DNA of 64,000 nt. It comes from Catonia carolina (lineage: Eukaryota > Arthropoda > Insecta > Hemiptera > Achilidae). The DNA lies in the NCBI GenBank assembly GCA_035578175.1, contig JAQMRL010000002.1, forward strand, positions 130,760,171 to 130,824,170. The letters run 5' to 3'. Every line of letters begins with the position of its first letter. The first letter of the stretch is position 1. The notes beneath the pieces were generated by a model. It did not search any database and was not told the origin of the DNA. It was given only the letters and a program-made list of their open reading frames with translations. Below are positions 22,495 through 35,620 of this stretch, piece by piece. Position numbers and translations under genes: made by a program.

Positions 22495-23216
22495 TGATAC
22501 TACATAGAGTTACGAAAATATTCGCTTTTCTTTACATTTCAGCAACACCTTATTGAATGTCATGTGTAATTAATTACTTATGATACAATTATTTTTAAAT
22601 TATTCATGTGTACTTTATAAATTAATAACATTTATTATATACGTTGTTTTGTGTTACATAATTTACTCTTTATTACATCAATCAGTCACGTGAACACTAA
22701 AAAATAGTGCGAACAGTGAATCATCTATTGTGTATTTGATATCCATTTTATTGGATCTTTAGTAGTTAATTTTTATGGAAACATGACATTTGAACAATTA
22801 CTTAATACATAACTTTTTCTAATTTTATTTGAAAATTTATTACATTATCATTTGGTATTTCTGTGCTACAGTGACAAAAGTCGCTAAAAATAACACATTG
22901 TTAATTAATAGTAATAATTGTCACGAATTAAATTTTTAAACGTTACTATGAAGCCATTTTCTTGATATTTTATTTTGATATCATTATTTGATATTTGTCT
23001 TGAACATTAACATTTAATGAGTACCACGTTTTTGTTGAATGTGATGAAGTAAATTACGTAACACAAAAAACTTACCTAATAAATGTTATTAAGTTAAAAA
23101 ATACACATAAATAATTTTATAATATTGTTAAATCATAAGTAATTACACATGACATTCAGTAAAGTGTCGCTGAAATGTAAAGAAAGGCATTAAAAGAATA
23201 TCTTTGAAACCATATG
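22495..23216. repeat. inverted repeat, arms about 180-200 bp
   Basis: The segment at about 22495-22690 (CTTTACATTTCAGCAACACC, CATGTGTAATTAATTACTTA, GTGTTACATAATTTACT) recurs inverted at about 23040-23216 (AGTAAATTACGTAACAC, AAGTAATTACACATGACATT, GTCGCTGAAATGTAAAG). The spacer of about 350 bp is not repeated. Arms are roughly 80-85% similar by eye. Confidence 0.55.
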
Positions 23217-23758
23217 AGATCTTGTGCGTTTTCGGCATTCAAATTGCCTTAAAATTTTGCATTGAAGTCATGTGTTGCATGACCACCTTCCTATTTAAAA
23301 AAAAGTTACATTCAAGATGGCAGAAAAATTTTTTTAATTCAATATAAAATAGTATTTTGTATTCAAGTGAGGTTCATATATGCAAATGTCTTGAAATTTT
23401 CCTTACAGTCAAAATATTAAGCTGTTCTCGGACTTCTCACCCATCTTAAGTAATTACATATGACATTTAATAAGGTGTTGCTGAAATGTAAAGAAAGGCG
23501 AATATCTTACAAACCGTTAAGAGATATCAATGTGCGGTTTTAGCCATTCATATTGTCTTGGGTTTTCGCATTAAAATCATGCGTCATACATATGCCTTCC
23601 TTTTTAAAAAAATAAAGTTACATTGAAGTTGGCAGACAACATTTATTGATTAATCATAAAATAGTATTTCATATTCCAGTGATGTTTACATTTGCATCCA
23701 TATATCTTGAAATTTCCCTTACATTCGAAATACTGATCCATTCTCAGAATTTTCACTG
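23137..23758. repeat. two-copy direct repeat, unit 311 bp
   Basis: Unit 1 starts AAGTAATTACACATGACATT (23137) and unit 2 AAGTAATTACATATGACATT (23448). Both contain GCTGAAATGTAAAGAAAGGC, a TTAAAAAAA..AAAGTTACATT segment and a CTTGAAATTTTCCTTACA-like end. The start of unit 1 is also the right arm of the inverted repeat at 22495-23216. Confidence 0.65.
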
Positions 23759-24076
23759 TAATTTTTCTGTATATATTGATAAGCCTATAAGTTTCAGTCA
23801 GCTACCTACAACAGTTCTTGAGAAAACAGGTTCAATTTAAAATGTCAGGTACTCCGAATAGAATTATAAAACAGGCAATAATAAAGGTTGTCATCAATTA
23901 ACTAACTTTTAGAAATATAAGAAAAAACCTGAGGTTAGAGCCAGCTGGAATAGTTGCAATCCAGTCTAGTGACTGAACACACAAAAAGATCACACGTAAC
24001 TGAGAACGATCTACAATTAAACTTAGTCCAGGAATAAATTAAAAATAAACAACTTATTATTTACAAAAAGAAATAA

Positions 24077-24082
24077 TTTATT
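24077..24082 (-). other. candidate RPN3 polyadenylation signal
   Basis: AATAAA on the - strand, about 116 nt downstream of the RPN3 stop codon. Confidence 0.55.
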
Positions 24083-24197
24083 CATGATTAATTAAGCAAA
24101 AAACTGTAATATAGATATCTATAAAAGGAAAATTAATATTATGCCTTTAATAATTAGTTATAAATGAAATTTATGTTTAAGTCAGCAGAATTAATAT

Positions 24198-25697
24198 TTA
24201 AGGGAAACCGTCATCATCTTCTTCAGCCATTTCTTTAGCCAGCTCAAGATCCTGTTGTTCACGTTCTCTTCTTTCTTCTGCCGACTCAAGATCTTTACCA
24301 TATGATTTCGGAGGATACCTCATTGCCTTCACACTCTGATTATGCAAATCAAGACAAAATGAAATCCTTTGATGGAAGGCTAACTGGGGTTCACGGGTGC
24401 AGTAAATATCAGTTGATTCCTTACTTTGCATGTAACCATGTTCAGGATCTAGTGTAGCCTCAATAACTCCATCACGGATTGCCTTGGCTACAATGAACTC
24501 AGCATCCTCTGGTGAATCTAAACCTAATCTTTTGGCAATATTTGCAGGTGTGATTCTTGAGTATGACAAACCGATGCTCCTTACAGCAGTTTTTATAACA
24601 TTGTGTCTAAGACGCAATATCAATGTGTAAGTATGATCGGAACGAAACTGAGGGCCAAAATTTTCTAAAACTTCACTAAAACGTTGTAAATTTCCTAACC
24701 GTACAGCTTGTGTTAATTGGAAATAAGGAGCCAATGCTCTTCTTAATGCTGCTTGTCTAAAAATCTGACGTTCAGGTATATCTCCCAGAAGCAATTCAAC
24801 CGTTACAGCTAATTTCTGTGCGGTCTGTCGGAAACCAACAGCGGCAGTCTGAGGTGCTTTTCTCATTGCTTGCACAAGATGTTTATGAGCTGCTGAATAC
24901 TCTAATCGGGCTGCCTTTATACGTCCAAGATAATACAAAAATCTAGCCCACTCATTGTTACTTGCAGTCTCAGGGAAAACAGATTTTGAAACAAGTTTAT
25001 CGGCCTGATCGTACAGATTATAATGTAAATAATTTCTTAAAAGACAATTAATAAGTACAGCTTGACCTTCAAAATCATTTCTCAAGGTAGCTGTACGTAA
25101 ACGAGAATGAAGGAAACCGCGTATTTTATCCAGCTGATTCGTCAGTTCGTAACAACGTGAATGATAGAAATAACATTTAGCAGCCACCAAATCCAAAGTA
25201 CGTCTATTTTGTGCGGTAACTTTAGCCATTAGTGCATCAGAACACTGAACGGCTTGAATGTACTTTTCATTATCGATCAATTTAACGAGGACGAGTAGAT
25301 GTAAATAAGCATCGACCTCGGGTAAGAGTGGGGTGTTTGAACTTTTACCGCTTCTCATTCTTTGAACAGTAGAGCTTTCAGTCTCCATTGGCTCATCGAC
25401 ATATTCCAATAACGAGTCACGCTCCGTGTTAGAATGAGTATAAAAACCTGAAATAATACCGCGTAACACAACTGAATTTAGTTTACGACGGGTATTCGGT
25501 AGACATCGAAGCACTCTTAATATAAATCGGGGTTCTTTAGTTTGGACAGCTTTCTCTATCTGCCTGGTGTGTTCTCTTATATCTTGAATGGTGAGTAAAT
25601 CAACATCCTTCTTATCAACTGGGCCATCACCATCCCCTGATGGACTATCAACACTCTTCATCTCAACATCGGCAACTTGCTCCCCAACACCAGGCAT
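24198..25697 (-). CDS. PSMD3: 26S proteasome regulatory subunit RPN3 / PSMD3 (single coding exon)
   Basis: A complete 499-residue frame runs from ATG at 25697 to the stop at 24198. The protein is the RPN3 subunit of the 19S regulatory particle lid, a scaffold PCI protein of the 26S proteasome in cytosol and nucleus. Visible are an acidic N-terminal leader, [18 protein letters not shown], a TPR-like helical middle, and then the PCI winged-helix region (about residues 320-430: [55 protein letters not shown]). The conserved C-terminus follows: [38 protein letters not shown], and the acidic end AEEDDDGFP. Length and ends fit the family. A 3' splice acceptor (TTTGTTGCAG, then TTAGG at 25719) lies 22 nt upstream of the ATG, so a 5'UTR intron is likely. 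The lack of coding introns contrasts with its neighbours, but the UTR intron and undamaged frame argue against a retrocopy. Confidence 0.95.
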   Translation of the reverse strand: MPGVGEQVADVEMKSVDSPSGDGDGPVDKKDVDLLTIQDIREHTRQIEKAVQTKEPRFILRVLRCLPNTRRKLNSVVLRGIISGFYTHSNTERDSLLEYVDEPMETESSTVQRMRSGKSSNTPLLPEVDAYLHLLVLVKLIDNEKYIQAVQCSDALMAKVTAQNRRTLDLVAAKCYFYHSRCYELTNQLDKIRGFLHSRLRTATLRNDFEGQAVLINCLLRNYLHYNLYDQADKLVSKSVFPETASNNEWARFLYYLGRIKAARLEYSAAHKHLVQAMRKAPQTAAVGFRQTAQKLAVTVELLLGDIPERQIFRQAALRRALAPYFQLTQAVRLGNLQRFSEVLENFGPQFRSDHTYTLILRLRHNVIKTAVRSIGLSYSRITPANIAKRLGLDSPEDAEFIVAKAIRDGVIEATLDPEHGYMQSKESTDIYCTREPQLAFHQRISFCLDLHNQSVKAMRYPPKSYGKDLESAEERREREQQDLELAKEMAEEDDDGFP

Positions 25698-25887
25698 GGT
25701 TAATATTATTATCTCCTAACTGCAACAAACAGAAACAACAACAATACTTAATAATATGTAAATTTACAAAATAAACTCTCTAAAAAAATACACAGTATGT
25801 TCATAATATAATTGGAATTTTTAAATTTTGTGGGTTCCATTACTTCGATTCACCTCAACTGGTTGTATCCGTAAACATGTCTGAAAA

Positions 25888-26265
25888 GTAGAGTGGACAC
25901 CAAATAAGCTTGCCAGTGTAGCTGCGTGAACAGTTCGGATTCAGTCGGTAGATTTCGTATCTTTCTACCGAACTATTAAATCACATGTTCTAAACGATGT
26001 TATTTATCATATTAGTGACGTTAAAAACATTCAATATTGTAAACATTGTACACAACAATTAACGCCTATCATAAACAACACATTACAGACTACTGTTTTC
26101 AGGCTAGCTGATATATAAAGTTGCGAGAGCACTGTGACTCTGATCACAGCTAGTACAGCACTGACTCCCACCAATCACTTAGGCAAGCGAGCGCACCATT
26201 ATCAAAATAAATCTGAACAATAAAGAAAACCAGCAAGCTTATTTGGCGTCCATTCTAGCTGTATA
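25888..26265. mobile_element. MITE upstream of RPN3
   Basis: The left end TAGAGTGGACACCAAATAAG, CTTGC (25888) pairs with the right end GCAAGC, TTATTTGGCGTCCATTCTA (to about 26265). The inverted repeats are about 25 bp with two mismatches. The interior is non-coding. It lies within 200-550 bp of the RPN3 start codon, so it may overlap the promoter or the 5'UTR intron. Confidence 0.65.
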
Positions 26266-26507
26266 TTGGCAACCATATTGGATGTATAGTCTTTTGTCAG
26301 CAGTTGAGAAGGTTACAATTGTTTTGTACAAAATGCAATTCTTTATTTGTTAAATCAATTGATCAGCAAATTAGCAAAAAAATTCAACTCTAAGAATGCT
26401 AAAAGCCCATGCTTTTATTAAAAGCAATGCTCAAGTCCATGCTTTTGTTATGAGTAAAACATGGATTTTTGAGTAGTGACACAAAATTACCACTAAGACA
26501 TTAAAGA

Positions 26508-26683
26508 CTGTTTTTTTTTTTTAAACAACTGACTGTTCTGAAATTACTGCTAATGATGCAGATGGTGAAGGATGAAATGATTTTTTGTAACAAATGAAAA
26601 TATGCCGTGCCTCAATGGGATTCGAATCCAAGACCGCATAATGAGAGGCGAGCACATTACCAACTACGCCAATGCGGCCGGAA
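26508..26683 (-). mobile_element. tRNA-derived SINE, family S1
   Basis: The - strand head has CCGGCCGCATTGGCGTAGTT and B box CTTGGATTCGAATCCCATTG. The body carries TTTGTTACAAAAAATCATTT and ends in an A-run (the T-run at 26512-26522 on +). Confidence 0.78.
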
Positions 26684-27179
26684 GATTATGAGCACCCTCG
26701 ATGTCCCATCAAATTAAGAATTGGAAGAAAATGTATACAGTAAAAGAAATTATTAAGAACAATCACCAAATCACAATCAGAGAAGTCACTGCTGATGACA
26801 TGTGCAGCATCATACAGTACGTCAACATTTTGGGTATGAAATCTATGACAGAAATATTTGGTTTAAAATTATGACCACAAAAACTGTGGTGTTTCCCAAA
26901 AACATAGCATTTTTAAGTATTTTTTGCTATTTTACAAGCAAACATGAGATTAAAAGCAAATTGAAAGAGCAAAAAGCTATACCAAAGATCAAGTTCCAGA
27001 GGTGTTTCATAAATTAGAAGGAGCACTGGCACAAGTGTGTGATATTTGAGGGAATAACATCAATGTAGAAAAATAAATACTTTTTCAAAATAATTCCATT
27101 TTGTTTCAACACACCTCAAGAAATTCTTTTTTCTATGTTTTTAACACACGTGAAGAAATTCACAGCTGACTGGCTTTTT

Positions 27180-27300
27180 TGGGTTTTATGTTAAGACTGT
27201 TCTGCTAATGCAGATGATGAAGAGTGATAAATAAGAATAAAAGAATGCTCGTCATGACTGGGAATCAAATGTGTACAAGGTCACCACAGCTGGCTTCTGT
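27180..27300 (-). mobile_element. degenerate SINE, probably family S2
   Basis: On the + strand GACTGTTCTGCTAATGCAGA, GATGAAGAGTGA and CATGACTGGGAATCAAATG match the body and decayed B box of the S2 SINE seen at 48097-48270 in inverted orientation. Confidence 0.4.
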
Positions 27301-27534
27301 GTCAGGGGTCCTCGGTATTGTGCCTTGGTAGAATAATTAATATAACGAACTGCTACACCAAAAACACTAGTTTGATTTTTAGTCGTATGTAAGTTTGGTT
27401 CCAATCAAGCAAGCAGATTTGCTTTTAAAATAGAAGTTCACCTTGTTTCAGCTTGCTATTTAGGTTTATTTTACTTAAGAAAAACAGCTTGGCCACAATC
27501 ACCTATTACTGTGAATTTTTTTAATAAGTTAAAT

Positions 27535-27605
27535 TTTCCAGATCCTAGCTGGGAATTGAACTCGAACACTTTCTGCTTTGTTTACAAACAAGCAAACCAC
27601 TTCAT
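27535..27605 (-). mobile_element. SINE head, family S4, truncated
   Basis: CCAGATCCTAGCTGGGAATT, GAACTCGAAC is the inverted counterpart of the S4 head at 55170-55210 (B box plus CTAGGATCTGG). Confidence 0.45.
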
Positions 27606-28436
27606 CTTGGAAGTAGTAGCTTAATTTGAATCTTAATATTATAGTTTGCCTACAATTTTTTTAGTTATTACAGATATTTTCAAGTAATTACAGTATTTTA
27701 TGTCTTTTTGTGAATAGATGTACATCGTTATCCAACATACAGTCAGTGTCAATCTAGGATACATAATAGTCTAGATGGAAAATAATTTCTCATTTTTGGA
27801 CCTTCTACTGTAAGGCTTAGAAACTGATTTTATAATATACCTAACTGATTAGTAAAAAAAAAAGGTATTCATCAGGAACCACTATTTGAATACCTTAATA
27901 TACAGTACTTGATGTCTATTTGCAGATATTCGCAGAAAGCAAACAGAAAATATTTTCATTCATGACACACCCGTAAAATATACTTCACACCTATCCATAA
28001 AATATTTCCGTTACTTAAAACCATGCTACACAATCTACTCCTCCTACATGTTGAAAATGCATGCTATCGAACTTCATGAGGTATAAAAAAGCAGTGTCCT
28101 GAGAGTATGTTCAACATTCAATAAGTTCCCATAATTAATCAAGATTTTATATTAGGTTTTATAGAATTACCTTTACCTACCTATGATATTTTATGGATTT
28201 GTTTCATATATTGTAACTGTATGATATTTTAATAGTTATCTTAGTAGTTTCAATAGTAAAAGTTACTAACATAGTATAATTTTCATAATACACTAACACA
28301 CTACTACTAGTAGTCTATAAGCCAACTAATAACAAAAAGAAGTAGTTCATTTGTTTGTAGCAGGTAATCTTTAAAGGTACCCAACTGATTTTAAAGATTC
28401 TTTCACTGTTCGAAAATAACTTTCTATTTAAGTAAC

Positions 28437-29337
28437 ATAGAGTCTGTTGTCTACGCTAAGAGTACTCCGACGTAGGCAACCAGCCATACAAGTGAGCATG
28501 CGCATTAATTAAAAATACGCATAGCATGATCAAAAACAAAATTCCATACAACACTTATTCGCTCTAATAAAAACACCTTCAATTCATTTGTTAGAAAATG
28601 TTTTATAAATCGAACATTAGTTTACCATTAATAACTAAAATTTTACTATTGTTACTCATACATTGTTATTTTTCGTTACATTATTTACTATTATTATATT
28701 ATTATTTATGATTAGTAGGTTTTTATAATACTCAGTTTTGTTTTATTTTTGGTCACAGGTAATAAAAGACTAATGCACTTGAATTATAACAGGAGAGTAA
28801 ACAATTCCAGTGATTCGTTGTTTACCATTTCAGATTATTTATTTCATATCATTAAAATAATTAATGGCTATGACTAGTTTAATACAACTGTTTGCACTTG
28901 CCCGTGTTTAACTCTTTTTAGTTTAATCAGTTATCTTTTGGAATTGTATCAGTTCGTTTCGATTTTCTTTGCAGACTGAAGTTGAAAAGTTTTGTAAGCT
29001 GTCTTTTGTTAACATGCGTGATAGTGAATGTGTTTATTTTTTGAAACATAAAGCGGTTTCCTACACATTTTGTTTTTGAAATATAAAATCAGTAAACATT
29101 AAAAAGTAGAAAAATATTGTTTTGTTAAATGTAATGATTAAAATAATTAATTAAGGAGTCTTTATGAAACTACAATAATTACAAGTAATCTGAACGGTAT
29201 AACTGAAAACGCTTAAAGGATAATGCAAGATAATTGTTAAGCGGAGAGGTAGATACGCGCCAACTAGTGTAAAACTTTCGTTTACAACCTATAGGTGCTT
29301 ACCTCGCGCGGAGTACTCTTACAGTAGACAGACTATA
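28437..29337. mobile_element. non-autonomous TIR DNA transposon, about 0.9 kb
   Basis: The left end TAGAGTCTGTTGTCTACGCT, AAGAGTACTCCG pairs with the right end CGGAGTACTCTTACAGTAGA, CAGACTATA. The inverted repeats are about 32 bp with a few mismatches and a TA at each edge. The interior is AT-rich with no open frame of interest. Confidence 0.65.
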
Positions 29338-31180
29338 GGTGATACAGCTTTAAGTAATTTTTAAATTTTGGAAAAATTTGTTATGGGAAAAATTAGTTAT
29401 TTTATCTATCAGTATTATATACCAACAATAATGTAAAATGTATTGTATTATGCAGTCATAATAAGGTATGGTACAATACCAGCCTACAATATAAAACAAT
29501 AAAGTAAAGGATAACAATCCTGTACTATTACCTTTATCAAAGTTATTTATGGAACAGATATCCAAAAATGATTTTGAAAGTTATGAAATCGGAGAAATCA
29601 AACAGATCGTACAATGTTTTTGAAGAAATAAATTTCATCTAATTTTTTAATAACACAAAGCTATTCAGTTATTCTCAGGTCGCCTTTGTGTCCTATCATT
29701 AGTGATCATAATGAAGTAAACAAAATTCCTGTTCCTAGTATAGTATCTGTTTTCTTTGTGTAGTCATGATTTAGTGACTTAGCACATAGAATTTTATATG
29801 CTAAGTTGAGTGAGAAGTTATCTCATTAAAAAAAAGAGACAAACTGCTACAGAAAACTCATCACTTGTGGAAATAGGTGACAAAATTGGGGATGAATCAC
29901 AAATATTCTCTATGTTCAAATATCATGATGATATTTAAAATTAAAGAACACTGCTTGCCAAATTCATAAAAGAAACTTTTGAGTGTTCACATCTGGTTAA
30001 ATTATCTTAAGATGGAATTCAATAAACAAAATGTTCTACAAGATCTTGGAAAATAGCTTTGATTGGTCTACTTCAAAACTCAGTAGAAAGAGTAAGGTCA
30101 CAGAAAACAAATAAAACTAATTGATGAGAGAAAAACATCCTGATTGAAGTTAATTTTTTGTTTATCTTGTCAACATGAATGGCTTAAATTAATAAATGTA
30201 CAAAATTTAGGAAAAAACGGGATTTTATGGCAAAATACTCTTGATTTACGCTTGAATTAAATAAAAAAACTCCAGTATATCTTCTTAAAGTTACAACACA
30301 ATGAGGTCAACATTACAATTTGTGAACAATTGGCGGTTTAGCCGATAACGTAAATGAGGCTAATATAAACAGAACCTCTCGTCTTGTGCATTTAAAAAAT
30401 CCTGTGGGGACACGATTTTCAGAAAACTGAAACCGCAATCAGTACGGAGTAAATGACTTACTGCTTGGCTGGACAGATCATAACCACAATGAAATGACAA
30501 AAAAGTATATTTTCCAGTTGCGAAACAAAGAAGAATTAAAACCTAGTAATGAAAATAAAAAATAAGATACTTACAGCTAAAAATAAATAATGAGTATAGA
30601 AATAATCCAGCAATAATACGATAAATATTAAAATAATATTTACAATATCACTTGACAACAAACATACAGATTATCATAACCAAAACCAAAAGTGCTGACT
30701 ATTGCCACAGCTTGTTAGAGGTTCCGTTGCTTTCGAACACTGCAACCTGTGTAAAGGAATACGATATTTTTTACAAATAAACAATAATGTATAATTTTAC
30801 GGCGATAGTTATTTTACAAATTGGTATTTAAAAACTTACGAAGGCAAAATTTTGGGCTTCATTAAGACAATTAAGATTGCTTCTGAAGTCTTATTTATCA
30901 TTTAACTGGTTTAATTTCAATAATTATACGTAATAAGAAAATAAAATAACTGAAATATCTATATTAATATTATTGTAACTATAAAATTGCTGTAATTGTG
31001 TCTTCATGTTATTAAGCGGCTAGAAAATAATATTTAACATAAATTATATAAAGTACCAAAACAAAATACAGAAAAATATAGTTTATCAGGAATTAATTAT
31101 AATATAATGGGTTTAATAACTATGAAATTAACAATCATTTAGTAGTTAATATATTTTTTATTTAATTGTTATGTAGTGGT
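29338..31180. other. no gene seen; region upstream of the peroxiredoxin
   Basis: AT-rich sequence with only short chance frames. A distal promoter for the peroxiredoxin would be near 31180-31300, but I could not identify a core promoter motif with confidence. Confidence 0.4.
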
Positions 31181-31302
31181 TGGCAGACATGACCGATAGC
31201 AATACCAGAGACCCGCCTGGTCTGACGTTATTCGCTTTACTGTTTCATTTCGGTGTGTTTGTTTGTTTGCGGTTTTGAGAAAAGTGACAGCTCGTTGAAA
31301 AC

Positions 31303-34300
31303 ATGGTTAATTTAGGAGATACATTTCCAGATTTCACTGCAGAAACAACAGTCGGGAAGCTTTCTTTTCACGAATGGCTTGGTGTTTCGTAAGTATTTTT
31401 TTTAACTGAACACATGCGATGTAACCTTACTACGGCAATCGAAAAGCATGCATGCATGCCTTATTGTTATCACTAAAATTAAAAATATGTTATGTTGTAT
31501 GACCCGATTCTTTGTGACCTCAAGTTGGTTTTTTTATAGCTGTGATCGTTGCTGTGAGTGTTAATGATTGTCGTAGTAATTCTCAATATTTGCTGTCGGG
31601 CCTTGACATTGTCTGCACTATACTACAACGATCATTAAGAAGTATTCAAGCTGAGTAATTAGAAATGTATTTTTAAACATTTATAGTCGCATGAACACTG
31701 GTTTTTAGCGACTGCTTTTGGGTTAAGAAATGGTGGGCTTGAACGTGTAATAATTTACCAAACCTTTGCCGGGGACCTTCAGCTTAGTGTAGCACACTAA
31801 CCGGTACCACTTCTAGGCCATGGATGCGGCCAATGTAGAAATGTTCTAGCCAAGTTTGGTCATTCTTAAAACAGATTGCATTTGTTACCATAATTTGTAC
31901 GCAGGGAACATTATACCTTGAAGCGTAAAATGAGCTTTTAAATGAGAATAGATTGCATAATAAAAAGTAATTTCTTGACCCTTAAAGCACCAGGAGAATA
32001 TTGTGAGTTTCTTCGGAAAAATGCCAGTCTACTTTTGAGCGATTGGTACCATTTTATTTATCTATCCACAACATGACTATTTTTCATGGTTATCTTAATA
32101 ATTTTTTTGTTTTGTTCATAATGTATTGATCTTGTATGACATTCAACTTGGAACACATTTCTTTCAATTTAAAAATAAAATGATGCGTAGACATTTTTAT
32201 GAAAAAATCATCCTAAAAAATTATGTTACTAAATTTCACTTAAATTATATCACTTTAAAGACTAATGCTAAAGTAACAAAAATCATTTATGTATCGTAAA
32301 AAATAAAAATACTGCGATAAAGTCATAAAAATTCAATTTTTAGATTTTTAGTCAGTATTAATTAATTACATTCATAAAAAAAGTTAACATATATTGTTTC
32401 AATCTACATTTCTTACTGATTATTTTCATACCTTGCTTATGAAAATTGAGTGAAAATAAAAATTCTATGAATTTTTAGTCAACATAGGTACTGATAAAAG
32501 GGACGATACCGGCATTTTTTTGGTTGAACTGCTGACGTTCTAATTTTGATTTCGTCCTAATAGCACTGTAAGGGTTAATTGGTATTTTTACTACCTTTTT
32601 ACGGTAAAGGATAAACTTTTCTGCAGCAATGTTCAAAAATATAGTCTGAAGAAACTCCTTTGAAGGAATACAAAATTGGACAGTGGAAAATTATCACTTG
32701 AACCTTGGATGTTTAAGACATGGCGTGGTCCTGAGGTGTTATTAAAAAGTGAGAAGTTCAATAAAAAATTTATCAAATATTTCATTTTTTATTATAGGTT
32801 AATGTTCTATTACTTTTCTAGTAGACAGTGGTTGTTGGTGTACTTGGGTTGGTAATTGTTCTCAAATTTAACAGGTTGCAATTCGTACACGCATTAGGAA
32901 TAATAAAAAACTTTATTAATCAATAAAGAGAAAATAAAATGCATTTTATTTTAACAAAGGTATTTAGGAATGTTTTTTTTGCGTCGATGAGAGGAACACA
33001 TTAATCGATTATGTCAACATCTGAGGAAAACTATATAGCATTGTTTTTGAAATTAAAACCCTAAAAACTGTTTACTTTTCTAAGGTACAGTTACTCTTAA
33101 CTTACAGGATTGTGGCTTAGGGTGGTGCTTCATATTGCTTTGAGTCCCCTGTTAGTAGTACAGAAACTAATTTTAAAACTTATTTGTAAAAAACCACCTT
33201 GCTATCCGTCAGACCAACTTTTTGCAGAATTTCAAGTGGTGAATGTCAGGCAACCCTTAGTAAGGGAGATCTTGTGAAAGCTATATGAGAGTATAATAAA
33301 TGTCCAAAATAGATCCCGTAAGTACGATACAAGAAATAAATGACTACTTTTTTCAGTTAAAGCGAGAAGTGTGCTGTATGAGTAACTCTTCTCTCACTTT
33401 GCCTCCAAATTGTATAACGTGCTATCTAAACATAATTGAACAGAAAGAAATGCAGAAATGGATCATTAATGTCTGAAGGTACAACATGAAAGTGATGCTA
33501 CTAGGGAAAACACAAAGTTAACTGTGAGCTCACTTACCATATTTTTTTGTGGTAAACAGTTTAAATATTAGTGAATTGTTTTTTCTTACGTATCCTGGAA
33601 TACGGTTTTTTACCATAGTTGGATATGCCAGTTTCCGCCTCAGTTATTGGAATGAATGTGTGTATAAAAATGAATTAAAAATTTTATTCTTATTTAAAAA
33701 TAAAGTATTATTATTATTTTAGTATATTATATTTGATATTTATTGTAGCTTACTTAAGAGTAGATATACCTTCACAGTCTTGAAAATTAAAAAACATTTA
33801 TGAGAAATAAAATTGTTATTTTATTATGCTGATTTATATAAAACCGGTTTTCATGTCTTAAAGCAATAAACTGCGTTATGATTCTGTGAAAATCTGAAGC
33901 ATAAAATGCAGTTTATTCTAATAGGGGCCTATATTATATTGTATATTTATAAACTGAAGATGGATTAAGTAGCTATATGATGAGGAAGTTGCAAGAGGAG
34001 TATGAAAGATGGGGCTTCAGTATAAATGTAAACAATACTGAATATCTTACTGTTGGTGAGCCAGGAAATGATATTCAGCTGGGTACGGGTGTAGTGAAAA
34101 GCTGTGAAAGTTTTAAATACCTGCGAGTCTGTATCTTTGATAGGAGTGGAACAAGTGCAGCGGAAGTAAACAGGAAGGGTGAAGGGTTATAGGGGAGTTA
34201 AATTCTGTCTTTTGGAATGATAAAATATGGAAGGAGACAAAGATAAATATTTATCATGCTATACTGGAGAGTGTGCGTACCTATGCTGCGGAAGTGTGGG

Positions 34301-35564
34301 TATTGACAAAGAGACAGAAGGATTGCCTAGCAGCGGTGGAGATGGATTTCTGGAGGTGGAGCTGTGTTGTGAAATCGGCGTTCGAGAAAATATCATGGAT
34401 ACCATATCCCGGAAGCAGTTAAAATGGTTTGGCCATTTGCAGAGGATGGAAAATGATAGGTGACCAAAGAGAAAGGGAGTGGATGCCAGCTGGTAGAAGA
34501 AGGAGGGTTAGGCCGGAAGTGAAATGGTTGGATGAGGTGCAGGAGGCAATGTCTTTCCAACATGTGCTTAATTTCTCTTTCAAATTTTCAGTAATTTATT
34601 CAAGTAAGTCATGTAGTGTGTTTATGGTGTTTTCTCTATGTTGTAAGATTCTAAACAATATATAGGATAATGTGTAACAAAATTTTCAGAAATATCTGAT
34701 AAGTAGCAGTGAAAAATGAGCGAGTCGTTCCAAATGAACTTCTGCACTACAGTACAAAATGTAAAGTGGAATCAAATACAACAGCCTGTGCCACTTCCTA
34801 GCTTTGTATTGCCATGCCGAATAATAAGCCCATTGAATACATGGGTTTAGGGTTCAGTGTTAAATAAGATTTTTTAAGGGTTTCTTATGGTTGTCACTGC
34901 TTTCTTTCTCTCATTCTCTGCCGTCTTTTATCGGAATCCATCCAATCTTTCTTCTGAAATTGGACTCTTCATTCCATGGCCTCTGTCTGTTATTTTCAAA
35001 TACCAGTATCATGCTAGCCCCTTTTCCTAAACGTAACTTAAAAGATTGCACTCCACACCCTTTGTTCCTTTGTATTTACTCATCAGTAATTCAGCCCACT
35101 CTTGTTAATCTACAACTTTGCCTCCTAAACTCCATCTCGCTCGCATTAATTTTACCTTTTTCTTTTAATCACCACTCCTCTCACAGCCGTGTAATTAATT
35201 ATGCTGTGTATTATTATCTTAAATATTCTTATATTTGTTTTTTTGTGATGTGTTTATTGTGTAGTACCAAGTTAAGTTGCTTAAATGATCTTCTGGCTTG
35301 CCTCAATTTGTTCTTTATTTCTTCCTGTGCGTTTCCATTTTTAGAGAGTGTAAATCCCAAATATTTATGAGTTCCTTTTATCTCTCTTTTATTATCAAGT
35401 TCCAAGCCTTTCACCTCTTCTTTTGCAATATAATATTGCAAAAGAAGAGGTGAAAGGCTTTATTTAACAATTATTGTTAAATATTCTGTATTTTAAACTG
35501 ATACTTGTGTAATTTTTTCCAATTTCCATTTCATAAAACTCAGTTCTTTATCATTTTGTGTTGT

Positions 35565-35620
<56 letters not shown>

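Noticed and set aside
24198..25697. RPN3 as a processed retrocopy
   Set aside because: It lacks coding introns, but a 5'UTR intron acceptor, intact frame and full length argue for the functional gene; no A tail or target duplication was seen.
32823..32895. Possible S3 SINE full copy
   Set aside because: Only the 3' body motifs are recognisable; the head is missing, so it is mentioned only as a fragment.
34891..35370. 159-codon hydrophobic frame as a membrane protein
   Set aside because: Antisense shadow of a LINE fragment on the - strand.
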